The notes under the pieces are model-generated. The model was not told where the DNA came from, searched no databases, and saw only the letters and a list, made by a program, of their open reading frames with translations. Both the position numbers and the translations under genes were made by a program. Positions 1 to 12,400 of a DNA stretch of 60,204 nucleotides are shown piece by piece; the stretch's first letter is position 1, and every line of letters begins with the position of its first letter. This DNA comes from Phytophthora quininea (Eukaryota; Oomycota; Peronosporomycetes; Peronosporales; Peronosporaceae): NCBI GenBank assembly GCA_011947345.1, contig JAAVTG010000050.1:1-60204 (forward strand), in the 5' to 3' direction.

Positions 1-3000
1 TGATTAACGGAGATGGTCCCCTTACAATTGCTGCGGCAAATGGCCATGCAACGATAGTTCGGTTTCTCCTGAAAAATGGGGCTACGATTGACGCAACCAA
101 CAACTCAGGCATGACGTCGCTCATGAATGCTGCTCGAAATGGCCATATTGAGGTGGTGGAAATCCTCCTTGAGCTCCTTCTTGGTAGATCGACAGTTGAC
201 GATGGTGACGAAGACGGCGATACTCCCCTTATCGGCGCCTGCGAGGGCGGATACGTCAACGTAGCACGCTTACTGGTAGAGAGTGGTGCCAACATTGACT
301 TGGCCAACAAGGCTAGTTGGACTCCACTGATGAGTGCTGCTGTGCGTGGTCATGCCGACGTGGTGGAAATGTTGCTGAAGAGTAACGCGGATATCGACAA
401 GCAGCGTGAGAATGGGTCGACGGCTCTTCGAATTGCTAGCGAGTACGGCCATCTAGCCATTGTGCGAATCCTCGTCGATAATGGAGCGACCATTGATTTT
501 CCCGACAAGGACGGCACCACTCCACTTGGTAGCGCGTGTCGACAGGGGAAAACTGTCGTTGTTGACGCGCTACTTGCGAGTGGTGCGGAGGTCAATGTCC
601 TCGACAATAATGGCGATAGTCCGCTCGTTTTGCTGCAGATAACGGTCACTCTGTTGTGGTGAGACGCTTACTTGAATGCGGAGCGGACATTGGTGTGATC
701 AATAAGATGGGGTGGTCAGTATTGATGCACGCGACGCTAAATGGACATGAAGAGGTGGCTAAGATACTGCTAGAATGGGGGCTAATGTAAATAAGCGAGG
801 ACCCAGACAATCTACAGCCCTCCGCATCGCTTGTCAATTCGACCAAGTCGATATTGTACGAACTCTTCTCGAGTACGGAGCAAATATTGACGAACCCGAC
901 GTAGATGGCGAGACTCCTCTTATCAGCGCTGCCGAGAACGGTCATGTCGACATAGCACGCGTGTTGGTGGAGAGCGGTGCAGACATTAATCTAGGGAACG
1001 CTACTGGGTGGACTCCGCTGATGAGCGCGGCGTTGCGGGGTCATGCCAGTATGGTGGAGATGTTGGTGGAGAAGGGAGCAAACGTCGATATGGATCGATC
1101 GATTGGGCAGACAGCACTTCGAATTGCTTGCGACCACAAAATGCTAGACGCTGCGTGCGTACTAATAAAGAGCGGCGCGAGCGTGGATTTAGTTGATGGC
1201 GATGGAGATAGTCCCCTGATCAGCGCTGCCGAACACGGCCATAAAGATGTGGTAAGTATGCTTGTTGACTGTGGAGCAAATGTTCATCTGGTCAACACTG
1301 CTGGATGGACAGCTCTCATGAGAGCTGCAGAGCGAGGATACATGACGATTGTAGAGTTCTTGATCCATGTTAAAGCAGTGGTTGATTTCCATCGGCCAAA
1401 TGGAGCCACTGCACTAAATATTGCGTGCGAACACGGCCAACTCGAAACAGCGATGGCTCTCGCACATGCAGGGGCAGCGCTGGACCTGCCTGACGAAGAA
1501 GGATACACCCCTTATTACTGCGTCTCAACAGGGGCACTCTGACGTTGTGCAGTTCTTAGTGACTCAAGGTGTGGATTTGAATTGTCGTTTACCGAGTGGG
1601 GGCACTGCTTTAATTACTGCAGCATGGCACAAACGACTTGCGGTTGTTCGAATTCTTCTCGATAATGGTGCGGATATTAATCTGTGTGGGGATTATATGG
1701 GCTGGCCACCGCTGACTGTGGCATATTTTAGCGGGTACGTCGAGTTTGTTCAACTTTTCTACGAGCGAGTCCGAGTCGATGAAAAGATGGGAGTTGTTCA
1801 AGACTCGCAATTGCCAGCCGGATTCGTACCCAGCACCACAATTGATGTTAAACACCGCAACGATGACACTGCTCTCCGAATCGCATGCGAACACGGTCAC
1901 TTAAAGGACGTCGAGAGGCTTCTGGTAAGCACGGAAGCGATCAATGTACCTGACGTCAGAGGTTGGACGCCACTTTTGACAGCTGCAAGTCAAGGTCACA
2001 CAGATATTGTAAAGTTCCTTATTGAAAAAGGGGCAAGTGTCAACGCGTGCGGGCCAAAGGGAACCACTGCAGTGCACACTGCGAGTGCCAATGGCTGTGA
2101 AGCTACCGTTCACGCCCTTACCGAACGCGGTGCTTTCGTCGACTGTCTTGATGACGATGGAGACACCCCTTTAATCGTTGCTGCCAAGAAGGCTCATACG
2201 GCTGTTGCGAAACGTTTGATAGCGGATGGCGCTGATGTTGACAAGATAAATAATACCGGGTTGACGCCTTTAATGGTTGCGGCGGCACTCGGTCTTGGAA
2301 GTTGTGGCTACGCTTCTGGAACGAAATGCAAGCGTTGATAAACGCCGTTCTCTAAACGGACGTACGGCTTTGTGGGTCGCAAGTGAGAACATACGTGTCG
2401 ACATTGCACAAATTCTCATCGATCATGGTGCCACCGTCGACCTACCCGACTTAAGCGGTGATACTCCTCTCATTTGTGCCGCTGAAAATGGTCATGTGAC
2501 TTTGGTAAAATTCCTACTGGACAAAGGAGCTTCAATTGAACTGGCCAACAAAGAAGGCTGGACTGCACTAATGAGCGCAGTCATACGTGGTCATGCTGAC
2601 GTTATAGCAGTGCTTCTCGCCAACGGAGCTAGCGTTGATCAGACAGGTCCCCGACAATCGACGGCTCTTCTTCTAGCATGTCAGTGCGACCGAGTGGACA
2701 TCTTAAATCTCCTCATCGACAGTAACGCATCACTTGATGTGGCGAATGAAGACGGCTACACCCCACTTATTGTTGCTATTATACATGACCACACACAGAT
2801 GGTCGAAGTACTGCTCAGGAAGGGTGCAGTATCGACAAACAAGGACCGAATAACGCAACTGCACTGATCATATCGGTTTCTTCCAGTCAAACAGACTTTG
2901 TTGAAATTCTACTCGAGCACGGCGCGTCGACCGAACTCACCAACAACGATGGAGATGGTCCTCTGAACATTTCTGCAGCACAGGGCCATCTTGAAATCGT

Positions 3001-3676
3001 CCAGCTATTGCTTAACAATGGCGCTGGCGTTGGAGTTGTAAACAACACAGGCTGGACGCCACTGATGAGTGCTGTCAGGAATGGACACGCTAATGCGGTG
3101 GCATTGCTACTGGAGAAGGGAGCTGATGTCAATAAACAAGGACCCAGACAGTGTACAGCTCTCCGCATCAGTTGCGAATTCGATCAAGTAGAAATTGTGC
3201 GACTTCTTGCCGCACACGGTGCAGCAATTGACCAGAGCGACGAAGTTGGCGATACTGCTATCATCACTGCATGCGAAAATGGCTATGTCAATGTAGCTCG
3301 TTTGCTGTTGGAATATGGCGCAGACATTGATCTGGCAAACGTTGCTGGGTGGACTCCATTAATGAGTGCTGCGCTGCGTAATCGTGCGGATGTGGTGCAG
3401 ATGTTGTTGGAGAATGGAGCGAATATCGACAAACAGCGTGAAAATGGGTCCACAGCTCTTCGCATTGCATGTGAGCACGGCTGTCTAAGTACTGTGCGAG
3501 TTCTCGTTGAGAATGGGGCTTCTGTTTGGTTGCCTGACCAAGAAGGAAATACTCCATTTGATGTTGCTCGTGCTAATGGCCATCGTGAGGTGGCAGCCTA
3601 TGTAAAGCAGTTTTCAAGGGGTAATCGCCTATATTCTCGGTTGAGAAGATGGCTTGCAGGAGTTCGGCTGTGTTGA
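1..3676 (+). CDS. Ankyrin-repeat protein, 5' partial, frame broken
   Basis: Open from the left edge to a stop at 3676. Nearly the whole product is 33-residue ankyrin repeats (TPLMSA..GHADVVE.LL..GA type), a fold used for protein binding; the partner is unknown. It ends in a short non-repeat tail (VAAYVKQFSRGNRLYSRLRR). The array runs through several frames: breaks lie near 627 (T4 run), 775 (G5 run), 1507 (C4 run), 2285 and 2825. Repeat phase continues across each break, and one missing base (about two at 2285) restores it. It is therefore either a recent pseudogene or an intact gene with consensus errors. Its repeats resemble those of the minus-strand genes at 9.5-17.3 kb, so it belongs to a local tandem and inverted family. 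The start lies outside the window. No signal peptide or membrane segment is seen. Confidence 0.85.
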
Positions 3677-4140
3677 AGGAGCTACTGCGGAGTTCTTGTG
3701 ACCAAGAATCGAAGTGCTTCAGGGCGTGGATTGTGGAGTGACGATTCGTGTTCACCTTCCTTGCACCTTGAGGATTGACAGTAGTGACGTGGTCTTACCG
3801 GTTCCTGCTTGATCGTAGAGAAATTGGGTGGAAACCAAATCTCGACCACGCAATGACTGACGACTTCCTCATTGCAAACAATTCACAGAAGCAACCCAGA
3901 CTCCGCCAGGTACGAAAAGCATTAACCCGGTTGATCAAATGGAGTCGGCAACACCACCTCGGCATCATTCTTGAACAAGACCCGGGAGACATAATGGGGA
4001 TCGGAGTGGCGACGGAAGAGACCGCGACGCAGCAAGACCAAGAGGCCAACAAGGAACATCTTTAACGATAAACTTGATAAAACCCTTCTGGGTATTGAGG
4101 GGACAAGGAACCAGTCAAAACACACTGACCAGCGCTCCCC
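3677..4140. other. Gap between ankyrin array and ankyrin fragment
   Basis: There is no convincing gene here. A 96-codon open frame (3775-4065, plus) has no recognisable domain and is matched by open frames on the other strand, so I treat it as chance. The stretch probably held further ankyrin sequence that has decayed beyond recognition. Confidence 0.4.
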
Positions 4141-4504
4141 ATTGCTTGTGAGTTTGGCCAACTAGCTGTCGTGCGCCTTCTTGTCGAGAACGGAGCTTCC
4201 ATCGGCGCGTGGACACGCTGATGTGGCCGAGATGCTGCTGGAGAACGGAGCCAATGCCAACAAGCAACGTGATAACGGGTCGACGGCTCTACATATCGCT
4301 TGTGAGGGAGGCCAACTTGCTGTTGTGTGTATCCTCGTTGAGAGTGGGGCTTGTGTCGACGCAGCCGATGACACCGGAGATACGCCGTATGATGCTGCTC
4401 ACTCGAACGGCCATGATGAAGTGGCTTTGTACATTCTGCAAGCACTGAGGAGCTATCGACGACCGCGTGACGGAATTGTTCCTTGTCCTGACGCCGTGGA
4501 ATGA
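4141..4504 (+). pseudogene. Ankyrin-repeat fragment with family C-terminal tail
   Basis: Begins inside a repeat (IACEFGQLAVVRLLVENGAS) and changes frame near 4205. It then runs through two more repeats to a tail YILQALRSYRRPRDGIV, close to the C-terminal tail of the minus-strand ankyrin genes (YILQALRSNRLPHDAVA). It is the 3' end of a family member whose 5' part is lost, or the displaced end of the array at 1-3676. No start codon or promoter belongs to it. Confidence 0.7.
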
Positions 4505-4574
4505 AGAATGCTCTAGCCTACCGAAGCAATCTACATTATTTATTAATCAGTTTACTTGTGCGCTTTCTTTCTCG

Positions 4575-5773
4575 TCAACTCTTCCTCTCCGGGATCGACC
4601 GGTAGCCGCGGAAAGCTGGCAGTGCAGACCGTGTAGGAAGAACGCACAGCAACGCCAACAGTAGCGCCAATTCCACGGGAAACTCGATCACTTCCACCAT
4701 GACGACCCAGCGCAGCAGTCCGTCGCTGGAGTGCTTCGCACCGTCCGCAACCCCGATGGGAAGAAGAAGGCCGGGTTGCCTTGGATGATGTCGTGCAGTG
4801 GAATGTGCGGCCAGTGGACGTCGGTTGTGTGTGTCGTGTTGCCCACCACCGACGAGGACGCTTGGTCCGATGGTGGCGTGCACTGCGACGCGGCAAGCAG
4901 CAGCAGCGATAGCGTGTGCATCAGACAAAACACCGCCGCGATGAATGCGATGCGTCGGATGTTGCGTTGTCGGTGTCGAACGTCTTCCGCCACCTTATCC
5001 AGTAGCGCACACATCCGCTCTCCATACGCGGGTAGCAGCACCACACAAGCAGCCCAGCAACACACCAACAACGTCGTGGCCACGAGCAGCAAACTGCGTC
5101 GGATGCGGCTGCGGGGCTGCTGTCTCGCGAACAGGAACATGCCCATCTGCAGCAGATACACTGCGACCATCAGCCGGATGAACAGCAGTCTCGGTGGCGG
5201 TGGCGGTGCAAGTGAAGACACCGGCATTGGCACAGCAGACGCCGCGCTGTCCCTCCGTTCGTCAAGGTCGAGCGCTGCCCTGGTGTGGATGCTCTGCAGC
5301 AGCGCGTCGGTCGCTCGGTCTCCGCTTCGTTGGCGGCGCGTGTTGGTGCCAAACATGGCGTCGTTGCCCTGCACCTTGTCCACCATGGCAGCCCACGTGT
5401 TGAACACCAGCAAGAAGACGCCGCCGAGCACCAACGACGCCGACGCGCCGAGCAGTTGCCACAGGAACACCAGCTGCAGGTAGGACAGGTGCAGGTGGGC
5501 GGCCTCCTTGTCCAGCAGACCGTCCTCGTGGGACTGGAACAGCGCCAGCATCCACAGCGCTACCAGCACGAAGGCAGCCGCCCTCAGCATGGCGCCCAAG
5601 GCCAGCAGACCGTACAGACGCACGGCGGTGCGGTCGCTGCGCCACGTGCGCAGCATTCGGCGCAGCGCCACGAACGCTGGCACGACGAACAGCGAGCCGC
5701 ACGAGTACACGCTGGCGTAGACCAGGTAGGTGAAGGACGTGGAGGTGCCCGAGGGCGTCTCGGCCGAGGTCAT
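4575..5773 (-). CDS. Seven-helix membrane protein, THH1/TOM1/TOM3-like
   Basis: A hydrophobic multi-span protein. I see about seven membrane segments, starting with FTYLVYASVYSCGSLFVVPA, then ones around LRAAAFVLVALWMLALF, LVFLWQLLGASASLVLGGVF, LMVAVYLLQMGMFLFA, SLLLVATTLLVCCWAACVVL and FIAAVFCLMHTLSLLLLA. A final one appears only after a frame change near 4758 (GGG run on plus), where VVMVEVIEFPVELALLLALL follows. The order of spans and the last helix followed by a basic tail recall the THH1/TOM1/TOM3 family of plants and oomycetes, which includes viral-replication host factors and GPCR-like proteins. I chose Met at 5773, just before the first helix; an upstream Met at 6055 would add 94 low-complexity residues. 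Family assignment is tentative; membrane character is clear. Confidence 0.6.
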
Positions 5774-6956
5774 GGCGGCAGTGCAGGAAGAGCGGACGCG
5801 ACCGCTGAGGCAGAGGACGCCGCCCGAATAGAGCGCCGTGTCACGGGCTCTGCTGTTTGCATCGAGCAACGTGGCGTCTGTTCTGATACAGCCGGCGCTA
5901 TGCGAGCTTGCCGAGTGCAGCGGCGAGTGCGGCGGTGACCAGGAGCTCGGTTTTCGGGGCGTCGTGGCGGACTCGCCCGCTGTTGACTCGCTGCGTCGAC
6001 CTGTTGCAGGGACTGGCGGCGCATAATCGGCCGGCGTAGCAAGCAGCATTGGCATTATCGCTCCACCAGCACGGAGCGAAGTCGTTCAAAGGCGCTGGGG
6101 AATTTCTTTCGCATGGTCTGATCCGACCTGCGTTGGCTGACGTAAAAGGCCGGCGAAGGGGCAAGGTTGTGTTGCAGCGAGACCAGTCCGCCGTGACTGA
6201 AAACACACACGTGCATACAGCGCTGTCTGTGTGTGTGAGACGCAGTGACGACAGAGGAGGGAGCTTTGCCCGCCTCGGAGAAGAGCCTGGAGCAGCGCTC
6301 TGCTGCACACGCGGACGCGGCATGTGCTCGTGGCCAGCCATTTTGGCAGCGTGTCGAGCGTGGCAGACAAGGCTCGAGTGACGAGCGAGGGCCGTTTCTG
6401 ACGTGGCCACTTCGAGCGCACTCCCCTTCAACGACCGGCACAGACAGCAGCATGTGTGGAGCAGACAGCAGACACGGGGGCGTTCTTCTCGAAGCCCAGC
6501 CAAAGGCGGACGACACTAGGCAAGCGCAATTGCAGCTCTGGTGTTGACGTTTGGAAGCCATACAACGCGCAAGGTAAAAAAAAGATACTTGCCGTCGCGT
6601 CGCCATTCTGATCTGGTCCCGCATTGCGTTCTATTTTTATGCAGGTTCGAAGCGGAAAGGTCGCGTCAGGGTTGGCCGGATCCTGCGCCGCCGCCGTCGT
6701 GCGATCGCTGGCTCCGAGTCCACCCACGCTGCCCGTATCAGCTCCGGCTCCGCCATCACCAGGCATGCTCAAACAGGGCATTTTGAAAGTCGATGGGATT
6801 TGATGTAAAATGGGCAGAGTTGGGAAAGTTCAAAGGGGCATTGCACAGGAAATGTATTGAATTGCCAGAAAACCCTAAAGGGCACTAGCTTACGCATGGA
6901 AATGTACGTGAGGTTAGCCTACGCACGCTCTGTTGGATCAGAAACTCACTGTTGTG
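5774..6956. other. Intergenic, possible upstream region
   Basis: GC-rich, with overlapping open frames on both strands that show no domain and look like shadows. It should contain the promoter of the membrane-protein gene reading left. A possible N-terminal extension of that gene (to 6055) falls here. I see no RNA gene or repeat. Confidence 0.4.
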
Positions 6957-8037
6957 CTATAACCTTCTTGCTTGACTCCAATCTGTCTGCCAGCTCCATG
7001 ACTTCGAAGTATTGACGCGCTTGCAGTTCTCCGGTGGACCAGCTACACCGTTTAGCGTACTGAAATCCCCTTCCACAGTATGGGTTCCTGGAGCAATACT
7101 TGCGAGACCAACAGTAAATTCGATGAGCGCTCCAAATTCACCACAAGGTTCGACTTTAGCCCACGCGTCTTCAAGCGACAGATCACCTTGATCCTTCACC
7201 TTTCTGCAAACATCACGCTTTAGCTTGTATTCGTGGATCAGGTTCTTGCGCTGGCTCCAGATCTCCTCGGTTGCCGATTCACCTAGGTGTTCTTGCAATT
7301 TTGCTGAATAAGCGATCAGCAGACGACGTAACGCTCCATCCGTACACTTCACGATGTCAATCGACCTCGTTGGAGGCGCATCGCGGGCTTCTGCTGCAAT
7401 ATCGAGCTTGATATCGGTAATTCCGTCGATCATCACGGTCCGAGCTGTAGTAACAGCTTCCACCAAGCCTTGCTGACTCGTTGATTGCTGGGATTCAGTC
7501 GGTTCATTTACTTCATTGAGTTGTGGCATGTCTTCATCCTACTCGGGGTATCTTCGTCTACCATGTCCGCCAGATGCGCTGAAACTTCCAAAGTCTCTTC
7601 GCCGTCTTGATGCTCGTGGATGTTTGGTTGGTCCAGAGCCATGCCAGCGAAACCCACTTCAGCTCCTTGACGGCATGTATGAACATTGTGGTGTCCCGTG
7701 GCAATCTTGTCGAAAAGGTCTCTTGAGTGAAGGCAGCATCACGGTTAATGCTCAGAGACCTTTGGTGAATCGACAGTTGGCTCACCTTCGTCATTTCGCT
7801 TTCAAATTTCAACGCCAGTGATAAGTGGAGTTCATTCAGAGCAGCGTATTGTTCGCGCATAGTAACCGTTTTATACTGCAGCTTGCGAAAGCAGGCGCGG
7901 ATCTTCTCGGTCAACTTGCAGACCACAAATAGGCACAACCACCATGCGTCACTCGATTTCGTGTTAGCCTTTTCGTCTTGGAGAATCCCAAGACGAACGT
8001 AGTTCTTCAACAGAAAGTGGCATGCATCGTGTATCAA
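6957..8037 (-). pseudogene. Decayed transposase-like relic (possibly hAT type)
   Basis: Two open pieces on minus (8037-7558 and 7529-6957) are joined by a short stretch in the third frame near 7530-7600 that reads AHLADMVDEDTPSR. The upstream piece has Trp-rich text (DAWWLCLFVVCKLTEKIRA). The downstream piece contains GEFGALIEFTVGLASIAPGT and GDFSTLNG, which loosely resemble the C-terminal region of hAT transposases and related zinc-finger proteins (..SIPATSA..ERVFS..). No terminal repeats or target duplication could be identified. It could also be a decayed oomycete-specific gene. Function is almost certainly lost, given at least two frame changes. Confidence 0.35.
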
Positions 8038-8243
8038 CTCCCAACGTGTCGGTATGTAGGTAACAGCAAATGTTGGCTGGAGAACTCCTTCAACAGCCTA
8101 GAATCCGAGCGGCAAAATGGGCACTCCTGGAGAGTTTCAAAAGGGTTTTTGGCTTTTTATGTGCATAATGCCCCGATAGAGCATGCCTGGCCATCACGCA
8201 TTTCTCCCGACGGCTGTCACGTGCTGCCACCGCCGCGATCGCC

Positions 8244-9393
8244 TTGTGGGGCCATATGCAGCCGGCGACAGTTCAACAAAAGGTGGCCCCGGCCGACGAG
8301 CCCGCGGCCGCCCCGGTCTCCGCCAACGGCGGCGGCCGCATTGTCGAGCCCACCGCCAAGCAGCAGCGCAGCAGGACGCCGTCGAAAGCTGGTCGCAAGC
8401 AGCAGCCCGTGGACGCCGCCCGCGTGGAACCGGTGCGCATCGCGGCCAGCCCGACCCCGGCCGAGCCCAAGCTGAGCGCCACGAGAAGCCCCGGCGCCTA
8501 CCGTGGCCGCTGTTTGTACCAGTCCCGCAAGTGCGAGAACGAGCGCGCAGTCAAGCGCAACGGCAAGCCGCACAACCTGTGCGAGGAGCACCGATCCAAG
8601 CAGAACCAGCACCAGCGGAAATTCGACGCCAAAAAGTTTTCGCGAAAGCGCCGTCGAAGCAGCGCGTCAGAGGAGGAGGAAGGCGGCGCGGCCCGGACAC
8701 CGTCCAAGCGGCGGCATAAGCAGACTCCAAAGAACAACAAGTCAGCGAAGCAGGAGCCGGGGCGGCATACGAAACGACGGATGCGGTGCCCATGACGAAC
8801 TATCCCTGTGCGGGTGCTCCGTCGCACGTGGTGCCAATGCAGCCTCCGCCAGCAACGCTGTTCTTGCCACCGCCACCGGCAGTAGTGTACGCACACGCCA
8901 GTCCTACGTCGACTCGGCAAGCGTACGCCGTACCGTACGCGGACTACAGAGCAGGAGCAGAGCAAGTCATTAACACCAGCCAAGCGTTGCCGCCAACAAG
9001 CCACCGCCCGTACGTCCAAGAGCGAAATCTGCAGCCTGCACAGCCTTCGTCGGGGTATTCACAGTCAGAGCTGGTGGCTGCAAGTGTGCTACTGCAGCCG
9101 TCCCCTGCAGCACTGCCCCGGCCGTATTTCAAAGCGGAGATGCCTCCAGCGCTCCAATCGCGCGGTCCGTCGGTCCCCACGCCGAGGCTGCTCCCGTCAC
9201 TGCGAGTTCCCCTAGTCCCTATCACCGGGAGCGCCATCGTTAGTGAACCACCTGATGCCTGCGGTTGTCACCCCGCAACGAGCGCTGTGGCTTCCCTGCA
9301 CGGTCAGTGGGCAATGTCCTCCCACCGTTCGCTGCGATTGCTCCGCGAACATCGCCGTCGTCGTCGTCGTCCCCGTCCAGTCTAAGAGAATGA
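8244..9393 (+). CDS. C3H (WRC-like) motif protein, frame broken
   Basis: The first half (8244-8795) is Ala/Pro/Lys-rich and carries one compact motif with spacing C-x6-C-x15-C-x2-H (RCLYQSRKCENERAV then HNLCEEHRSKQNQ). It is followed by basic, Ser-rich text (SRKRRRSSASEEEE) fit for nuclear import. The pattern resembles plant WRC-type C3H motifs; zinc and DNA binding are inferred. The frame changes at a G4 run (8759-8762). Adding one base joins it to a Pro/Tyr-rich half (PPPATLFLPPPPAVVY; AYAVPYADYRAG). The last 50 codons are uncertain: one frame stops at 9385 in poly-Arg, while another ends naturally at 9393 with PSSSSSPSSLRE. I chose the latter as more protein-like. Start at Met 8244; Met 8256 is also possible. 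It may be a transcription or chromatin regulator. Confidence 0.6.
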
Positions 9394-9483
9394 CGTATTT
9401 GGTGTGCAGCCGACAAGAGTGTTCGGCTGGGTCGTTGAGCCAACTAAATTGACAAAATACTACTAACTTGTTTCACAGCTCCA

Positions 9484-12400
9484 TCAATTCTTTCGACTGT
9501 CGGTGGTGTTGAGGTTTCGGAATCGAGAAGCTACTGCATCGTGAGGCAGTCGATTGCTTCTCAGCGCTTGCAGGATGTAGGCAGCCACTTCGTCATGGCC
9601 GGTCGAGTGAGCCGCGTCATACGGCGTACTGCCAGCTTGATCTGCCAAGTCGATGGAGGCACCGCTCTCAACGAGGACGCGAACAACCGCAAGATGACCT
9701 TCCCCACAAGCAACTCGAAGCGCCGTCGACCCGTCATCGCGCTGATTGTCGATACTCGCTCCCTTTTCCAGCAACATCTCCGCCAAATCAACATGACCAC
9801 GCCGCGCTGCTCTCATCAATGGAGTCCACCCACCAGTATTTGGTAAAGTGATGTCAGCATCCTTGTCCACCAGCAGACGCGCTACACCGACGCGTCCGGT
9901 GTCAACAGCAATACTGAGCGGGGTATCGCCGTTCTCGTCGGCCATGTCAATTGCTGCGCCGTGTTCGAGGAGGGCTTGCACAGTGTCTACATTGTCGGTT
10001 TGACACGCAATTCGGAGAGCCGTAGCCTTGTTGGGTCCGCGGCTATTAACATCAGCGCCACTCTCAAGCAATGTCTCCACCACGTCGGTGAATCCATGCT
10101 GTGCAGCCGCCATGAGCGGAGTCCACCCACCGGTATCTGCCAAGTCAACGGAAGCTCCACGTAAGAGAAGCTCTTTCGTAGCGCTGACTTGCCCACATTC
10201 GCTAGCAATTCGCAACGCCGTGCCCCCGTTCGGAAGTTGCAAATCAACACTCGCCCCCATACTCACCAACGTTGAAACCATCTCTTGGTGGCCATTCTGA
10301 GCAGCGTTCATCAACGACGTCCACCCCATAGCGCCGGTCGAATCGATCAAAGCGCCGTGTTCTAGCAACGCCTTCACCACACCAACATGGTTCTTAACAG
10401 CAGCTAAATGCAGCGGAGCATCTTCATTTGGAGCCTCCGCATCAATCGACGCACCATGTTTGAGCAAGACCTTAACAACGTCTTCATGCCCGGAGATTGA
10501 CGCCACTACAAGCGGCGTAGTGTTGTCTGGCCCGTGAATTTCAACGTTGGCACCATACTCTAGTAGCATTTCCACCGTATCGGTGTGGCCAAACACTGAC
10601 GCCTTCATTAGAGCTGTCCAACCAATACCATTAGCCACGTCGACGTTAGCGTTGCAAGAGAGCAGCAGCTTCACCACACTCGTATGTCCTTTCACACAGG
10701 CTCCCATCAGCGGAGTCTCTCCATTTTCATCTGCTGCATCGATGTCAGCGCCATTATCGATGAGAAGTCGAACCATGTCAGCTCCATCAGACTGGCAAGC
10801 GATCCGAAGTGCGGTGACTTGCTTTATCCCCGTTTGGTTGACATTTGTGCCCATGCTCAGTAGAAAAACAACCACGTCAAGATGGCCGCAAGCCACAGCT
10901 CGTAGCAAAGGCGTCCATCCGGCATTGTTATGAGCATCAGCACTGGTCCCTGTGCTCAGTAGGAATTCGCAGACAGCTAGTTGGCCGCTCTCAGCTGCAC
11001 AAATGAGAGGAGTATTCCCGTCATTGTCTGCCAGATCAACTGAAGCTCCGCTCTCGATTAGAACGCGCACAACATCAAGCTGGCCATATTCACAAGCAAC
11101 GTGAAGTGCCGTCGATCCGTTCTTACGTTGTTTATCAACGCTTGCTCCGTTCTCAAGCAGCAGTCGCAGCACATCAACATGGCCGTGTATCGCTGTTCTT
11201 ATCAACGCATTCCATCCAGCATTGTTCATCAGATCAAGATCAGCGCCATTATTAACCAGTAGGCGCACTACATCAACGTCTCCACATTCGGATGCACCGA
11301 GAAGAGGACTATCACCGTCCTGATCGACCTCGTCTATGGCTGCGCCGTGATTGAGGAGAACCCGCACAGTGTCTGTTTTCCCGAATTGACTTGCAATTCG
11401 AAGCGCTGTACCTCGTCCGGGCCCTAGTTTATTAACGTTGGCGCCGCTTTCTAGAAGCATCTTCACTACGTCTGCATGGCCGTTCAGCGCAGCGCTCAAT
11501 AACGGGGTCCATCCAGAGTTATTGACTATGTCAACTGAAGCTCCGCCGTCAAGAAGTGCACGCACCACGGCAGCGTCGCCATCGGCTGCAGCTAGTTTTA
11601 GCGAGCCATCCCCGTCGCCATCAACCAAGTCAATCGCCGCGCCGTGTTTCAGCAAAGTCCGCACGACTGCTTCATGGCCTGACGAAGCCGCTACGATCAG
11701 AGGGGTGCCATCCTGTGGGGTGCGTCTATCGATATTTGCACCTTTTCAAGAAGAAAAGCAACCACATCCGCATGCCCTCCGACTACTGCACTTGTAAGGG
11801 GTGTATAGCCTGGGGCGTCATCTGTCGGGTCCACTGAAGCACCATTCTGGACCAGGATGCGTACAACGGCAAGGCGACCTTGCTCACAAGCGCTATTGAG
11901 TGCCGTCCACTGGTTTTCTCGCAGTTTATTTACACTGGCACCGTGCTCCAGCAGCATTTCCACTACATTAACGTGGCCATTTTGTGACGCTCCCATGAGC
12001 GGTGTCCATCCAGCGGTGCTGGCGAAGTCGATATCAGCACCGTTGTCCACCAGTAAACATGCAACACCAATGCACCCGCTCACAGCAGCAATGGATAGAG
12101 AAGTATAGCCGTCCTCATCGACCTCGTCAATCCCAGCTCCATGGTCGAGGAGGGCTCGCACAGCGTCTACATTGTCAAGCTGGCATGCCAGTCGAAGAGC
12201 TGTGGCTCCTCTTGGCCCCCGCTTATCGACAATAGCATCTTTCTTGAAAAGCATTTCCATCACTTCGACATGCCCGTTTTGAGCAGCAGTCATCAGCGGA
12301 GTCCACGATTCTTTGTTTGGCAAATTCACGTCGGCACCATTTTCCAGTAGCAATCGCGCTACACCAGCGCATCCTTTTCTGGCTGCATTCATAAGAGGTG

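Noticed and set aside
3775..4065. 96-codon frame after the ankyrin array
   Set aside because: No domain; open antisense frames of similar length at the same place.
8244..8795. Programmed frameshifting in the C3H gene
   Set aside because: The break is at a G run like many others in unrelated genes; no slippery heptamer with a downstream structure is evident.
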